Positions 17,993 through 27,056 of a DNA stretch of 64,000 nucleotides are shown here, one piece after another (the first letter of the stretch is position 1; every line of letters begins with the position of its first letter). The stretch spans positions 62,001-126,000 of the forward strand of contig JADIZZ010000006.1 of NCBI GenBank assembly GCA_016704535.1, in the 5' to 3' direction. Origin of the DNA: Betaproteobacteria bacterium. Its GTDB lineage: Bacteria > Pseudomonadota > Gammaproteobacteria > Burkholderiales > Burkholderiaceae_C. The notes below the pieces were generated by a model, which saw only the letters and a list, made by a program, of their open reading frames with translations, searched no databases and had not been told where the DNA came from. The translations under genes and the position numbers were made by a program.

Positions 17993-18405
17993 CGACGATG
18001 GCACGCACCGCCTGCCATGGCTTCACGCTCGTGGAGTGTCTGACCGTCTGCGCGATGGTCGCCGTGCTGGCCACCGTAGCCTGGCCCGCCTGGCACGGCC
18101 ACAGCCTGCGCGCAGCGCGACTGGATGCGGTGGCTGCCCTCACGCAGTTGCAGACCGTGCAGGAAAGCTACCGCTCGCTGCACGGGCTGTACGCGGCCGA
18201 CCTTTCGGTGCTGCATGGCGTGGCGCCCGTCAGTAACCAGGGCCGCTACACGCTGGCGCTCGAAAGAACGGGCCCCGAGTCCTACCGCGCCACGGCGCTG
18301 GCCCAGGGACCGCAGACCGTCGACCGCGAGTGCAGCGCGTTGACGCTCGACGTCAACCTGGGCTTCGCCACCCCTGGGCCCGGCCCGCAATGCTGGAACC
18401 GCTGA
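17989..18405 (+). CDS. Type IV pilin-like / minor pseudopilin (PilE-like)
   Basis: The 138-residue protein overlaps the end of the PilZ gene (ATGA). It has a short leader, then the prepilin peptidase site CHGFTLVECLTVCAMVAVLA with Glu at +5 and a hydrophobic helix, and a C-terminal domain with two cysteines in REC and QCW that could form the pilin disulfide. A PilD-type peptidase would process it, but no other type IV pilus gene lies in this window. Placing pilins inside a flagellar cluster is unusual. Confidence 0.8.
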   Translation: MTTMARTACHGFTLVECLTVCAMVAVLATVAWPAWHGHSLRAARLDAVAALTQLQTVQESYRSLHGLYAADLSVLHGVAPVSNQGRYTLALERTGPESYRATALAQGPQTVDRECSALTLDVNLGFATPGPGPQCWNR

Positions 18406-18914
18406 TGCGCCGCCCCGCTTTCGGCTTCACGATGATCGAGATGGCGCTGGTGCTGGCCGTGCTGGCCATCCTGGCCGCGCTGGCGCTGCCCGACCTCGGC
18501 CGGCGCATGGAGCGCCAGCGCCTGCAAAGTGCGGCGCAGGGCCTGGCCGCCGACCTGGCCGAAGCCCGCTTCGAGGCCGCACGGCAGGGCCAGGCGCTGT
18601 TCGTCGAAGCCAAGCCCGCGCTCGCCAGCGACAGCGCCTGGTGCTGGGCCGTGGCCCGAAGTGCCGGTTGCGACTGCGCGGCCGCCCAGGCTTGCCAGGT
18701 ACACGCCGTGCGCAACACCGACTGGCGCGGCGTGCGCCTGGTCGAGGGCCTGGCGGTGACCCTGCAACCCGGCGGCACCGCGGCCGGCCCGCAGCAGAGG
18801 GCGCTGCTGGAAAGCTCGCGTGGCGAGCAACTGCGCGTGGAAGTCTCGGCCCTGGGCCGTGCCCGCGTCTGCGCCACCCGCGGCAGCTGGCCGAGCATGC
18901 CGGCCTGTTCGTGA
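18405..18914 (+). CDS. GspH/FimT-family pseudopilin
   Basis: Its ATG overlaps the stop of the previous pilin-like gene (TGATG at 18403-18407). The leader is MRRPAFG, then FTMIEMALVLAVLAILAALA, a class III signal with Glu at +5, followed by LPDLGRRMERQRLQSAAQGL, typical of GspH/FimT minor pseudopilins. The C-terminal half has several Cys (CDCAAAQACQ). In-frame ATGs at 18390 and 18330 exist but would spoil the short leader. Together with the preceding gene it forms a coupled pair of minor pilins. Confidence 0.8.
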   Translation: MRRPAFGFTMIEMALVLAVLAILAALALPDLGRRMERQRLQSAAQGLAADLAEARFEAARQGQALFVEAKPALASDSAWCWAVARSAGCDCAAAQACQVHAVRNTDWRGVRLVEGLAVTLQPGGTAAGPQQRALLESSRGEQLRVEVSALGRARVCATRGSWPSMPACS

Positions 18915-18931
18915 CCGTAGGCCGCATTGAC

Positions 18932-19019
18932 CAAGCTTCAAGCCACGGAACCGGCTCTGCCGGGCCGTAGGCGGGCATCCCCCCTGGGGGGCAGCGAGCG
19001 CCAGCGAGCTTGGGGGCCG
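18932..19019 (-). repeat. Stop-codon-adjacent repeat, copy A (after fliE)
   Basis: Read on the minus strand it begins right after the fliE stop codon (TGA then CGGCCCCCAAGCTCGC) and ends with CCGGCAGAGCCGG, TTCCGTGGCTTGAAGCTT. It contains a CCCCCC-AGG-GGGG-type hairpin and a CCGGCAGAGCCGG hairpin. Copies B (21213) and C (29487) share both ends in the same orientation relative to the upstream gene. Confidence 0.75.
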
Positions 19020-19349
19020 TCAGACTTGCATGTTCATGATGTCGCTGTAGGCCTGCGCCAGCCGGTTGCGCACCTGCAGCGTAGCCTGGAAACCGATCTG
19101 CGCCTTCTGCATTGCCATCACCGTGTCCTCCAGGCTCACGGCGGGATTGCCCAGCGTCAGCTCGCGCTGCAGGTGCTGGGCCTGGAACTGGGTCTGGCTG
19201 ACTTCCTTCAGTGCCGTGTCCATCGCGGCGCGAAAGCCGCCGGCCGGCGCGCCGTTGGCCGCGTCGGTGCGCGGCATGCCGTTGGGCTGCAGGCCGGCGC
19301 GCGCCACCGCGGCGGCGAAGTCGAAGGGCTTGATGCGGAGATCGTTCAT
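19020..19349 (-). CDS. fliE: Flagellar hook-basal body protein FliE
   Basis: The 109-residue product carries the FliE C-terminal signature ELTLGNPAVSLEDTVMAMQK, then KAQIGFQATLQVRNRLAQAY. FliE joins the MS ring to the proximal rod. It starts at ATG 19349 and is divergent from fliF, as in several beta-proteobacteria. The much longer open frame upstream is a shadow of fliF. A dispersed repeat begins directly at its stop codon. Confidence 0.92.
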   Translation of the reverse strand: MNDLRIKPFDFAAAVARAGLQPNGMPRTDAANGAPAGGFRAAMDTALKEVSQTQFQAQHLQRELTLGNPAVSLEDTVMAMQKAQIGFQATLQVRNRLAQAYSDIMNMQV

Positions 19350-19520
19350 GGCGTGTCTGCTGTGCAGGGGCATCGAGCCCATGACACAGCGCGAATGTAG
19401 GCGCGCGGCCGCCACGGGGAAGACGGGATCAGGCGCATCTTTGGGGGCCTTCTCGCGCCAATGCCGCGCCTCATGGCGTCGAACAATGGCTGCGAACCCG
19501 GAAGGTCGCCCGCCACCCCC

Positions 19521-21212
19521 ATGGACAACGCCATCGCCAACCCCTTGCCTACCAAGCTGATCCCCGTCGCCCTTGCCGCCACTGGCGTGGGCGCACGCTG
19601 GCAATCCCTGCCTGCACGCACGCAGGTCGGCGCCATGTTCGGCGTCGCCGCGCTGCTGGCGGTGCTGGCCTTCATGACCCTGGGCGCCAGGGACTCGAAC
19701 TACCGGCCGCTGTACTCGAACCTGTCGGACAAGGAAGGCGGCCAGGTCATCGACCGCCTGACGCAACTCAACGTGCCCTACAAGTTCACCGAAGGCGGCA
19801 GCGTCATCCTGGTGCCCAGCCAGCAGGTGCACCCGCTGCGCATGAAGCTGGCCGCCGCCGGGCTGAACGTGGGCAGCGGCAGCACCGCGCCAGGCTATGA
19901 ACTGCTGGACAAGAACAACTTCGGCCAGACCCAGGGGCAGGAACGGATGAAGATGCAGCGCGTCACCGAGGGCGAGCTCATCACCACCATCCAGAGCCTG
20001 GAATCGGTGAAGGCCGCGCGCGTGCACCTGGCGCTGCCCAACCAGAACGGCTTCTTCCGCGAACAGCAGAAGCCCAGCGCCAGCGTCGTGCTCACGCTGC
20101 ACCCAGGCCGCACGCTCGAGCGCAGCCAGGTCGCCGGTATCGTGCGCCTGGTTTCGGGCAGCGTGCCCGAACTCGCCAACAAGGCGGTGAGCGTGGTCGA
20201 CAGCACTGGCGCGCTGCTCAGCGGGCCTGGCGAAGACGACGGCGCTCAGGGCCTGGACTCGCAGCAGCTGCAATACCGCCGCGAACTCGAAGCCGGCCTG
20301 CACAAGCGCGTGCTGGCCTTGCTGGAGCCGGTGGTGGGCAGCGACAACGTGCGCGTCAGCATCACCGGCGACATCGACTTCAACCAGGTCATGCAGACCG
20401 CCGAGGCCTACCGACCGAACCAGGGCGAGGATGCCAAGCCCGCCATCCGCGAACAGCGCACCGAAGAGAGCAATCAGCCCGGCAGCGGCACGCCGGCCGG
20501 CATCCCCGGCGCCATGAGCAACCAGCCGACGGCGGCCGCCACGGCGCCGATCAACGGTGCCAGCCAGGCAATGCAGGGCACACAGACTCCAGGCGGCGTG
20601 AGCGGCGGCGCGCAGCGCCGCGAAGCCGCCACGCGCTTCGAAGTGGACAAGACCGTGACCGTCACGCGCAACGCCGTGGGCACGGTGCGCCGGCTGAGCG
20701 CGGCCGTGGTCGTCAACCACCGCAGCAGCACCGACGCCAAGGGCAAGACGACATCAGCGCCCCTGAGCGACAAGGAAATCGAACAGCTCACCGCACTGGT
20801 GCAGCAGGGCATCGGCTTTAACGCCGAGCGCGGCGACGTCGTGAAGATCGTCAACGCACCGTTTCGCCAGGACGTGGTGCCCAAGGTGAGCGAGACACCG
20901 GTGTGGCAGCAACCGTGGCTGCTGGACCTGCTGAAGAGCGCCGCGGCGCCACTGGCGCTGGCGCTGGTAGCGCTGTTCGTCGTCAGCAAGCTCATCAAGC
21001 CAGCGGTCACCGCGGTGCTGAACCCGCCGCCACCAGTGCCGGGCAGCCAGGTCGACGAAATCGTTGCCGACGACAGACCGACGCCGAACGCACTGCCGGC
21101 GCTGATGGCGCCGGACGCCAGCGACAAGATCGACCAGGCGCGCGCGCTGGCCAAGGCCAACCCGGCCGCGGTGGCGAACATCGTGCGCGGCTGGGTCAAC
21201 GGCGAAACATGA
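19521..21212 (+). CDS. fliF: Flagellar MS-ring protein
   Basis: The 563-residue protein has two transmembrane segments (about residues 35-55 and 455-475) around the periplasmic ring-building domains, with motifs YRPLYSNLSDKEGGQVIDRL, SVKAARVHLALPNQN and VRVSITGDIDFNQ. The C-terminal tail (ARALAKANPAAVANIVRGWV) is the FliG-binding segment. ATG 19521 gives MDNAIANPLP; an in-frame ATG at 19461 is less likely. It begins the fliFGHIJKLMNOPQR series. Its TGA is followed after two bases by a dispersed repeat. Confidence 0.96.
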   Translation: MDNAIANPLPTKLIPVALAATGVGARWQSLPARTQVGAMFGVAALLAVLAFMTLGARDSNYRPLYSNLSDKEGGQVIDRLTQLNVPYKFTEGGSVILVPSQQVHPLRMKLAAAGLNVGSGSTAPGYELLDKNNFGQTQGQERMKMQRVTEGELITTIQSLESVKAARVHLALPNQNGFFREQQKPSASVVLTLHPGRTLERSQVAGIVRLVSGSVPELANKAVSVVDSTGALLSGPGEDDGAQGLDSQQLQYRRELEAGLHKRVLALLEPVVGSDNVRVSITGDIDFNQVMQTAEAYRPNQGEDAKPAIREQRTEESNQPGSGTPAGIPGAMSNQPTAAATAPINGASQAMQGTQTPGGVSGGAQRREAATRFEVDKTVTVTRNAVGTVRRLSAAVVVNHRSSTDAKGKTTSAPLSDKEIEQLTALVQQGIGFNAERGDVVKIVNAPFRQDVVPKVSETPVWQQPWLLDLLKSAAAPLALALVALFVVSKLIKPAVTAVLNPPPPVPGSQVDEIVADDRPTPNALPALMAPDASDKIDQARALAKANPAAVANIVRGWVNGET

Positions 21213-21299
21213 TGCCCCCAAGCTCGCTTGCGCTCGCTACCCCCCAAGGGGGCCGTCCGCCTGCGGCCCGGCAGAGCCGGTTCCGCGGCGGGAAGCTTG
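21213..21299 (+). repeat. Stop-codon-adjacent repeat, copy B (fliF-fliG junction)
   Basis: Directly after the fliF stop the sequence reads TGCCCCCAAGCTCGC, then CGCTCGCT, a CCCCCC-AA-GGGGG hairpin, CCGCCTGCGGCCCGG, CAGAGCCGGTTCCGC and GGCGGGAAGCTT. It fills most of the spacer to fliG. The GC hairpins could act in mRNA stability or attenuation; that is inference. Confidence 0.8.
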
Positions 21300-21346
21300 A
21301 TAGGGTCTACGTGCCTTCTGCGCGGCAGACCGCTGGGAACTGAACC

Positions 21347-22357
21347 ATGGCCAGCGCACCGATGGACGACCAAGGGCTGGAGAACGCGGCCATCCTGCTC
21401 ATGACGCTGGGTGAGGAAGAGGCGGGCGAGGTCTTCAAGCATCTGGCGCCCAAGGAAGTGCAGCGCCTGGGCGAAACCATCGCCCGCATGAAGGCCGTCA
21501 GCCGCGAGCGGGTCGACCAGGTGATGCACAGCTTCGGCGAACTCGCTGCCAGCGAGCACATGCTGGTGGCCGACAGCAACGAGTACGTCAAGAGCGTGCT
21601 TCGCCGCGCCCTGGGCGACGACAAGGCCAACCTGCTGATCGACCGCATCCTGCAGGGCAGCGACGTCACCGGCATCGAAAGCCTGAAGTGGATGGACCCC
21701 ACATCGGTGGCCGAACTTCTGCGCAACGAACACCCGCAGATTGCCGCGGCCATCCTCGTGCACCTGGAATTCGACCAGGCCGCCGACGTGCTGAAGCTGT
21801 TCACCGAGCGTCAGCGCAACGAGGTGATGGTGCGCATCGCCACGCTGGACGGCATCCAGCCCACCGCGCTGCGCGACCTCAACGAGGTGATGAGCAAGGT
21901 GCTGGCCGGCGGCGACCGCGGCCGCAAGAGCAGCCTGGGCGGCGTGAAGACCGCGGCCGAGATCCTGAACATGCTGGGCACGGCGGTCGAGACCAGCGTG
22001 CTCGACTTCGTGCGCGAGGCCGACAACGACCTGGCGCAGAAGATCATGGACAACATGTTCACCTTCGACGACGTCGAGAAGATCGACGACAAGGGCATCC
22101 AGGCGCTGATGAAGGAAGTGCAGTCCGACTCGCTGGTCATCGCGCTGAAGGGCGCCACGCCGGCGCTGCGCGAGAAGATCTTCAAGAACATGTCCAGCCG
22201 CGCCGCCGAGACGCTGCGGGAAGACCTGGAATCGCGAGGCCCGGTGCGGCTGTCGGAGGTCGAGGCCGAGCAGAAGGAACTGCTCAAGATCGTGCGCCGG
22301 TTGGTCGACGAAGGCCAGATCGTGATTGCTGGCGGCGGCGACGAGGCCTTCATCTAA
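21347..22357 (+). CDS. fliG: Flagellar motor switch protein FliG
   Basis: The 336-residue protein has the three FliG domains: N-terminal FliF-binding part (GLENAAILLMTLGEEEAGEV), middle domain with the EHPQ motif (NEHPQIAAAILVHLEF) and a C-terminal torque domain with charged residues (FTFDDVEKIDDKGIQALMKE, KNMSSRAAETLREDLE). It forms the upper C ring and contacts the stator. ATG 21347 follows a weak ribosome site. It is directly abutted by fliH. Confidence 0.97.
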   Translation: MASAPMDDQGLENAAILLMTLGEEEAGEVFKHLAPKEVQRLGETIARMKAVSRERVDQVMHSFGELAASEHMLVADSNEYVKSVLRRALGDDKANLLIDRILQGSDVTGIESLKWMDPTSVAELLRNEHPQIAAAILVHLEFDQAADVLKLFTERQRNEVMVRIATLDGIQPTALRDLNEVMSKVLAGGDRGRKSSLGGVKTAAEILNMLGTAVETSVLDFVREADNDLAQKIMDNMFTFDDVEKIDDKGIQALMKEVQSDSLVIALKGATPALREKIFKNMSSRAAETLREDLESRGPVRLSEVEAEQKELLKIVRRLVDEGQIVIAGGGDEAFI

Positions 22358-23098
22358 ATGGGCGCGCCGCCAAAGGGCCCCTTCTTCCGCAACGTGCCGC
22401 CGCCAGCCGGGCGTAGGCCGGATGCCGCGTCCAGCGGCAAGGCGAGCTCGCCCTCCCAGCGGTTCATCCCGCGCGAGGAACTCGGCGACTTCGCGAGCTG
22501 GCAACCCAGCAAGCTGGGCGAGCTGCATGAAGCCGCACCGTCCGCGCCCCCCGAGCCCACGCCTGCCGACTGGCAGGCGCGCATCGCCGCCGCACGCCAG
22601 GCCGGCTACCAGGATGGCTACCGCGACGGCCTGGTGGCGCTTGACAACTTCAAGCAGACTTTCGCGCAGCAGGCCACGTCGCAGATCGGCGCCTTGCTCG
22701 AGAGCTTCGACGCACAGCTCTCGGGTCTGGACGCCGAGATGGCCGGCGCGCTGGCGCAGAGCGCCGTACTGCTGGCGCAGCAGGTGCTGCGCGCCGAGCT
22801 GAATTCGCATCCCGAGGTGGTGGCCCAGGTGGCGGCCGAGGCGGTAAACGCGGTGATGTTGAGCGCCCGCCACATCGCCGTGCACGTGCACCCGTCCGAC
22901 CTGCCGCTGGTCAGCGAAGGTGCGGCCGACGCGCTGGAAGCGCGCGGCGCAAGACTGCATGCCGACGCCAGCATCCAGCGCGGTGGCGTACTCGTGCAGA
23001 GCGACGTGGGTGCGGTGGATGCGCGCATCGCCGTACGCTGGGCCCAGGCCGCCGCGGCGCTGGGCTCGAGGCTGGCCCTGGACGGGGAGGCTGAATGA
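22358..23098 (+). CDS. fliH: Flagellar export regulator FliH
   Basis: The 246-residue product has the FliH layout: a low-complexity N-terminal part, a helical segment with small-residue heptads (residues 80-130, ARQAGYQDGYRDGLVALDN) and a C-terminal stalk-like domain (VLLAQQVLRAELNSHPEVVA, ending GVLVQSDVGAVDARIAVRW). FliH dimers hold the FliI ATPase at the export gate. Its ATG follows the fliG stop immediately, and it overlaps fliI by four bases. Confidence 0.9.
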   Translation: MGAPPKGPFFRNVPPPAGRRPDAASSGKASSPSQRFIPREELGDFASWQPSKLGELHEAAPSAPPEPTPADWQARIAAARQAGYQDGYRDGLVALDNFKQTFAQQATSQIGALLESFDAQLSGLDAEMAGALAQSAVLLAQQVLRAELNSHPEVVAQVAAEAVNAVMLSARHIAVHVHPSDLPLVSEGAADALEARGARLHADASIQRGGVLVQSDVGAVDARIAVRWAQAAAALGSRLALDGEAE

Positions 23099-24540
23099 AC
23101 GCGGCCACCGCCCGCACGAACCCGGCCGACCCCCACGAGCGTCTGCGCTCGCGCAGCCAGCGCTGGCAGCGCTACCTGGCCGACCTGCAGGGTTATGCCG
23201 CGCTGCCTCAGCCGCTGGAAACCGTGGGCACGCTGCTGCGCGTCACCGGCCTGGTGCTCGAGGCCGCCGGCGTGCGTGTGCCCGTCGGTTCGGTCTGTGA
23301 GGTGTACTGCCCGGGCCAGCCGGGGGTGCTGGCCGAAGTCGTCGGCTTCAACGGCGACCGTGCCTTCCTGATGCCGATGGGCGAGCTGCACGGCCTGGCC
23401 AGCGGCGCACGCGTCGTGCCGCGACGGGCACCGGCCTCGCCGCCGCGCTGGGGCGCCGAGAACCACGCCTGGCGCCGCAGCGAAGACCGCGGTCTGCACC
23501 TGCCCATGGGCGCAGGCCTGCTCGGCCGTGTCGTCGATTCGCACGGCCACCCGCTGGACCGCATGGGCCCGCTGGAAGGCGTGCACACGCAGCCGCTGGT
23601 GCGCCGCGTCATCAACGCGATGGACCGCGACCCCGTGCGTACGCCGCTGGACACCGGCGTGCGCGCCATCAACGCGCTGCTCACCGTCGGCCGCGGCCAG
23701 CGCATCGGCCTCTTCGCCGGCACCGGCGTCGGCAAGAGTGTGCTGCTGGGCATGATGGCGCGCTACACGGCAGCCGATGTCATCGTCGTCGGACTCATAG
23801 GCGAGCGCGGCCGCGAGGTCAAGGAGTTCATCGAGGACATCCTCGAGGAGGAAGGCCGCGCGCGCAGCGTGGTCGTCGCCGCACCCGCCGACGCGCCGCC
23901 GTTGCTGCGCATGCAGGGCGCCAGCTACGCCACCGCCATTGCCGAGCACTTCCGCGACCGCGGCCTGCACGTGCTGCTGCTGATGGACAGCCTGACGCGC
24001 TACGCGATGGCGCAGCGCGAGATCGCGCTGGCCATCGGCGAGCCCCCGGCCACCAAGGGTTACCCGCCCAGTTGCTTCGCCAAGCTGCCGCAGCTGGTGG
24101 AGCGCAGCGGCAACGGCATGGCCGGGCAAGGCTCGATCACCGCCTTCTACACCGTGCTCAGTGAAGGCGATGACCCGCAGGACCCGATCGCCGACGCCGC
24201 GCGCGGCATCCTCGACGGCCACATCGTGCTCAGCCGCGAACTCGCCGAGAGCGGCCACTTCCCGGCCATCGACGTCGAGAAGTCGATCTCGCGCGTGATG
24301 ACCGCCGTGGCCGGGCGTGACCACCTGCAATCGGCGCGCCGCATGCGCCAGCTGCTGGCCAAGGTGAACAAGGCGCGCGATCTCATTCAACTGGGCGCCT
24401 ACCAGCCCGGGCACGACGCCGAGCTCGACCTCGCCGTGAAGCTGCAGCCGCAGATGAACGCGCTGCTGCAACAGGACATGCACGAAAGCGCCGCGCTGGA
24501 CACCAGCCGTGCGCAGCTCAACCATTTGATGTCGGTCTGA
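23095..24540 (+). CDS. fliI: Flagellum-specific ATPase FliI
   Basis: The 481-residue ATPase shows the Walker A motif GLFAGTGVGKSVLLG (about residues 203-217), the catalytic-glutamate segment GLIGERGREVKEFIED and the Walker B-like VLLLMDSLTRYAMAQREIA. It energises flagellar type III export and is homologous to F1-beta. The start overlaps fliH (ATGA). Length and motifs are normal for the family. Confidence 0.97.
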   Translation: MNAATARTNPADPHERLRSRSQRWQRYLADLQGYAALPQPLETVGTLLRVTGLVLEAAGVRVPVGSVCEVYCPGQPGVLAEVVGFNGDRAFLMPMGELHGLASGARVVPRRAPASPPRWGAENHAWRRSEDRGLHLPMGAGLLGRVVDSHGHPLDRMGPLEGVHTQPLVRRVINAMDRDPVRTPLDTGVRAINALLTVGRGQRIGLFAGTGVGKSVLLGMMARYTAADVIVVGLIGERGREVKEFIEDILEEEGRARSVVVAAPADAPPLLRMQGASYATAIAEHFRDRGLHVLLLMDSLTRYAMAQREIALAIGEPPATKGYPPSCFAKLPQLVERSGNGMAGQGSITAFYTVLSEGDDPQDPIADAARGILDGHIVLSRELAESGHFPAIDVEKSISRVMTAVAGRDHLQSARRMRQLLAKVNKARDLIQLGAYQPGHDAELDLAVKLQPQMNALLQQDMHESAALDTSRAQLNHLMSV

Positions 24541-24589
24541 AGCCACCTCGACAGCACCAACCTGAACCTGCCCGCCCCCGAAGCCCACC

Positions 24590-25081
24590 ATGACAGCCGC
24601 CTTGCACACCCTACTCGAACACGCCGAACGCAAGCGCGACGATGCCCTGGCCGCCCTGCTGCGGGCCGAAGCCGCCGTGCGCCGCCTGCAGGCCCAGGCC
24701 GACCAGCTGCGCGCCTACCGCGACGACTACCGCACGCGCCATCCGGCACTGGGAGGCCGCAGCGTCGGTATCGAGGCGCTGCGCTGCCACCAGGACTTCA
24801 TGCAGCGGCTCGATCAGGCGCTGCACCAGCAGGCTGATCAGCAACAGGCCTGCGAGGCCCGCCACACCGTGCTGCGCGGCGAACTGGTGGCGGAAGAAAT
24901 GCGCGTGGCCTCGGTGCGCAAGCTGCTCGAACGCCGCGGACAGGCAGCGCAGGTGCAGGCCAGCCGCCAGGAACAGCGTCGCAGCGACGAAGGGGCGCAG
25001 ACCCAGTTTCGCCGCAGCGACGAGGGTGCCCACGGCGCCGGCTGGCGCCTGGGCAGCGAAGCTGTGCCGGCAACGCGCTGA
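24590..25081 (+). CDS. fliJ: Flagellar export protein FliJ
   Basis: The 163-residue protein is almost entirely charged and helical, with long coiled-coil character (LEHAERKRDDALAALLRAEA; the second half is rich in Arg, Gln and Glu), the normal picture for FliJ, the FliI stalk and chaperone-escort protein. Sequence similarity is low in this family; the call follows from its place between fliI and fliK and its composition. Confidence 0.8.
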   Translation: MTAALHTLLEHAERKRDDALAALLRAEAAVRRLQAQADQLRAYRDDYRTRHPALGGRSVGIEALRCHQDFMQRLDQALHQQADQQQACEARHTVLRGELVAEEMRVASVRKLLERRGQAAQVQASRQEQRRSDEGAQTQFRRSDEGAHGAGWRLGSEAVPATR

Positions 25082-25184
25082 ACTCGCGCAGCTGCCGCCC
25101 CGCCCTCGCGACACCTCTTGCACCCACCAGCACCCTGCGCCCGACAGCGCTGCGAACCCACCGCCCTCGCCGTTATCCGCACCG

Positions 25185-26906
25185 ATGCTTTCAACCGCCC
25201 TGCCCCAAGCCCTGCCGACGCCCGTCGTGGCACCCGCCACCAGCACCGCCCCCACGCCAGCCACCGGCAGCGGCCAGGGGCCCGAGAGCTTCTCGCGCAT
25301 GCTGGACGCCGCCGAGGCCCGTCGGCAGGCGCCGCTCCCGCCGAGCAAGTCGGCCGAAGCAAAGACTTCCCACGCGAACGCTTCGAAGTTCAAGCACGAC
25401 GCTGCGCCGGGCGTCGAAACCAACATGGCCGACCCCGACCTGGCGCCGGCCGGTGGCGAGGCGGTCGAAGGTGCTGTGGCAGCCACCATCGCCGACGCCG
25501 CGGCCGATCCGACCCCGGCGACCGACCCCGCCCTGGGCACTGATGCAGCGGCACTGCTGGCCGGACTGGCCGCCCTGCCCCGGCCGCCCATTGCCGACGC
25601 GCCCCGCAGCGCCGAAGCGGCCCGCAGCGCCAGCGCGGGTCGACAAGGTGCAGATGCTGCCGTCCAAGCCGACGGCACGGACGCCACACCCCGCCGGGGC
25701 GCCAACACCCTGGAGCACGCCGGCATCACCCGGGCACGCATGGGCGGCGCAGCAACAGCGGGCGATGTCGCAGACGCCGGCCGTCAAGCCCATGAGTCCT
25801 TCGCCCCGCTGATGCAGCAGGCGCGCGCCGACTTCCGCGCGACGGACCCCACCGCTGCCACCGGTGCGCAGCGCCTGCAAACCATGGAATCGCGGGCAGC
25901 CGAAGCGGTGTCTGCCGACACCGAGAGCCTCGCGTCTGGCGCGGCTGAACTGGCCACCCAGCCACGGTCGCCCATCGCCGACGTGGCTCGCAGCGCCAGC
26001 ACGGGTCCACAAGTTGCCGGCGCTGCCCCCGAAGCCACCGAAGCTGCCGGCACGGACGCCACAACCCGCCGGGTCACCAGCACCCTGGAGCCTGCCAGCA
26101 TCGCCCCGCGACACATGGGCGGCACAGCGACGGCGGGTGGAGGCGCAGAGTCCGGCCACCAAGCCCAAGCGCCCTTCGCCCCGCTGATGCAGCAGACGCG
26201 CACCGATTCCCGCGCGACGGACCCCACTGCTGCCACTGGCGGGCAGCGCCTGCAGACCGTCGGTCCGCGGGCAGCCGACGCGAGGTCTGCCGACACCGAA
26301 GGCCTCGCGTCTGGAACGACTGGGTTCGCCAAGGGCGTCATGCCCAGTGCGATGCCCGATGTCATACCCAGCGTCACGTCAGACGCCACTTTCGTCGTTG
26401 CGCCTGGTGTCATGCCCAAGGTCATGCCCGGCACAGAAGCGAATGTCGTGCCCGCCCGGCTCGCCGCCAGCCCCGGCAGCCCCGAGTTCGCCGGGCAGCT
26501 GAGCGCACAATTGACGACCTACGCCATCGAAGGGGTTCGGCATGCCAGGCTGGAACTGCATCCCCTCGAGCTGGGGCCGGTGACGGTGCAGATCGCCGTG
26601 GACGGTGCCCAGGCACGTGTCAACCTCTCGGCCGAGAATGCAGCCACCCGGCAGGCGCTGGAACAGGCCATGCCCGCGCTGGCCAGCAGCCTGCGCGAAG
26701 CCGGGCTCACGCTCAGCGGCGGCGGCGTTTTCGACCAGCCCCGCCAGCCGCAGCCCGACGGTGGCGCAGCCACCGCTGGCGGACGTGATGGAAGCAACGG
26801 TCGCCGCGAGCGAGACCCTGGCCACGGCACCACCGCCGAAAGCGGTCCGGCCCCGGTGCCCGCCGGACAGCTGCGCAGGCGCGGCGTCGTCGACCTGGTG
26901 GCCTGA
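25185..26906 (+). CDS. fliK: Flagellar hook-length control protein FliK
   Basis: The frame starting at ATG 25185 gives 573 residues. Residues 1-420 are Ala/Thr/Pro-rich and disordered, as expected for the molecular ruler. The C-terminal domain carries the FliK core, with RHARLELHPLELGPVTVQIA and VDGAQARVNLSAENAATRQA, then LEQAMPALASSLREAGLTL. It is secreted and switches export from hook to filament proteins. The central region contains a tandem duplication with a period of about 375 bases (FAPLMQQ at 25800 and again at 26175), which lengthens the ruler. The open frame extends upstream over fliJ, but that part is a shadow. Confidence 0.85.
   Translation: MLSTALPQALPTPVVAPATSTAPTPATGSGQGPESFSRMLDAAEARRQAPLPPSKSAEAKTSHANASKFKHDAAPGVETNMADPDLAPAGGEAVEGAVAATIADAAADPTPATDPALGTDAAALLAGLAALPRPPIADAPRSAEAARSASAGRQGADAAVQADGTDATPRRGANTLEHAGITRARMGGAATAGDVADAGRQAHESFAPLMQQARADFRATDPTAATGAQRLQTMESRAAEAVSADTESLASGAAELATQPRSPIADVARSASTGPQVAGAAPEATEAAGTDATTRRVTSTLEPASIAPRHMGGTATAGGGAESGHQAQAPFAPLMQQTRTDSRATDPTAATGGQRLQTVGPRAADARSADTEGLASGTTGFAKGVMPSAMPDVIPSVTSDATFVVAPGVMPKVMPGTEANVVPARLAASPGSPEFAGQLSAQLTTYAIEGVRHARLELHPLELGPVTVQIAVDGAQARVNLSAENAATRQALEQAMPALASSLREAGLTLSGGGVFDQPRQPQPDGGAATAGGRDGSNGRRERDPGHGTTAESGPAPVPAGQLRRRGVVDLVA
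25584..26330 (+). repeat. Tandem duplication inside fliK, two diverged units
   Basis: Unit 1 starts near 25584 and unit 2 near 25968. Matching landmarks are PPIADAPRSA/SPIADVARSA, TDATPRR/TDATTRR, RMGGAATAGD/HMGGTATAGG, FAPLMQQ, ATDPTAATG, QRLQT and DTESLASG/DTEGLASG. The period is 375-384 bases, in multiples of three, so the reading frame is kept. Confidence 0.8.
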
Positions 26907-27056
26907 AGCCCGCTGCCGCGAGGCGCCGTATGGGCTGCTTTGGCCGCCCTTATCAGGCCTTAGCCGTCGGCAGGCGGTCTCAATAATTCCTGCAACAGGT
27001 CGACTCCAGCGCGCTGCATCCGCGGCTGCCCGGCGACCGCGATGCAGGAGAGCAAC

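Noticed and set aside
20474..24633. Long minus-strand open frames across fliF-fliI
   Set aside because: Antisense shadows; the plus strand carries complete, well-spaced flagellar genes.
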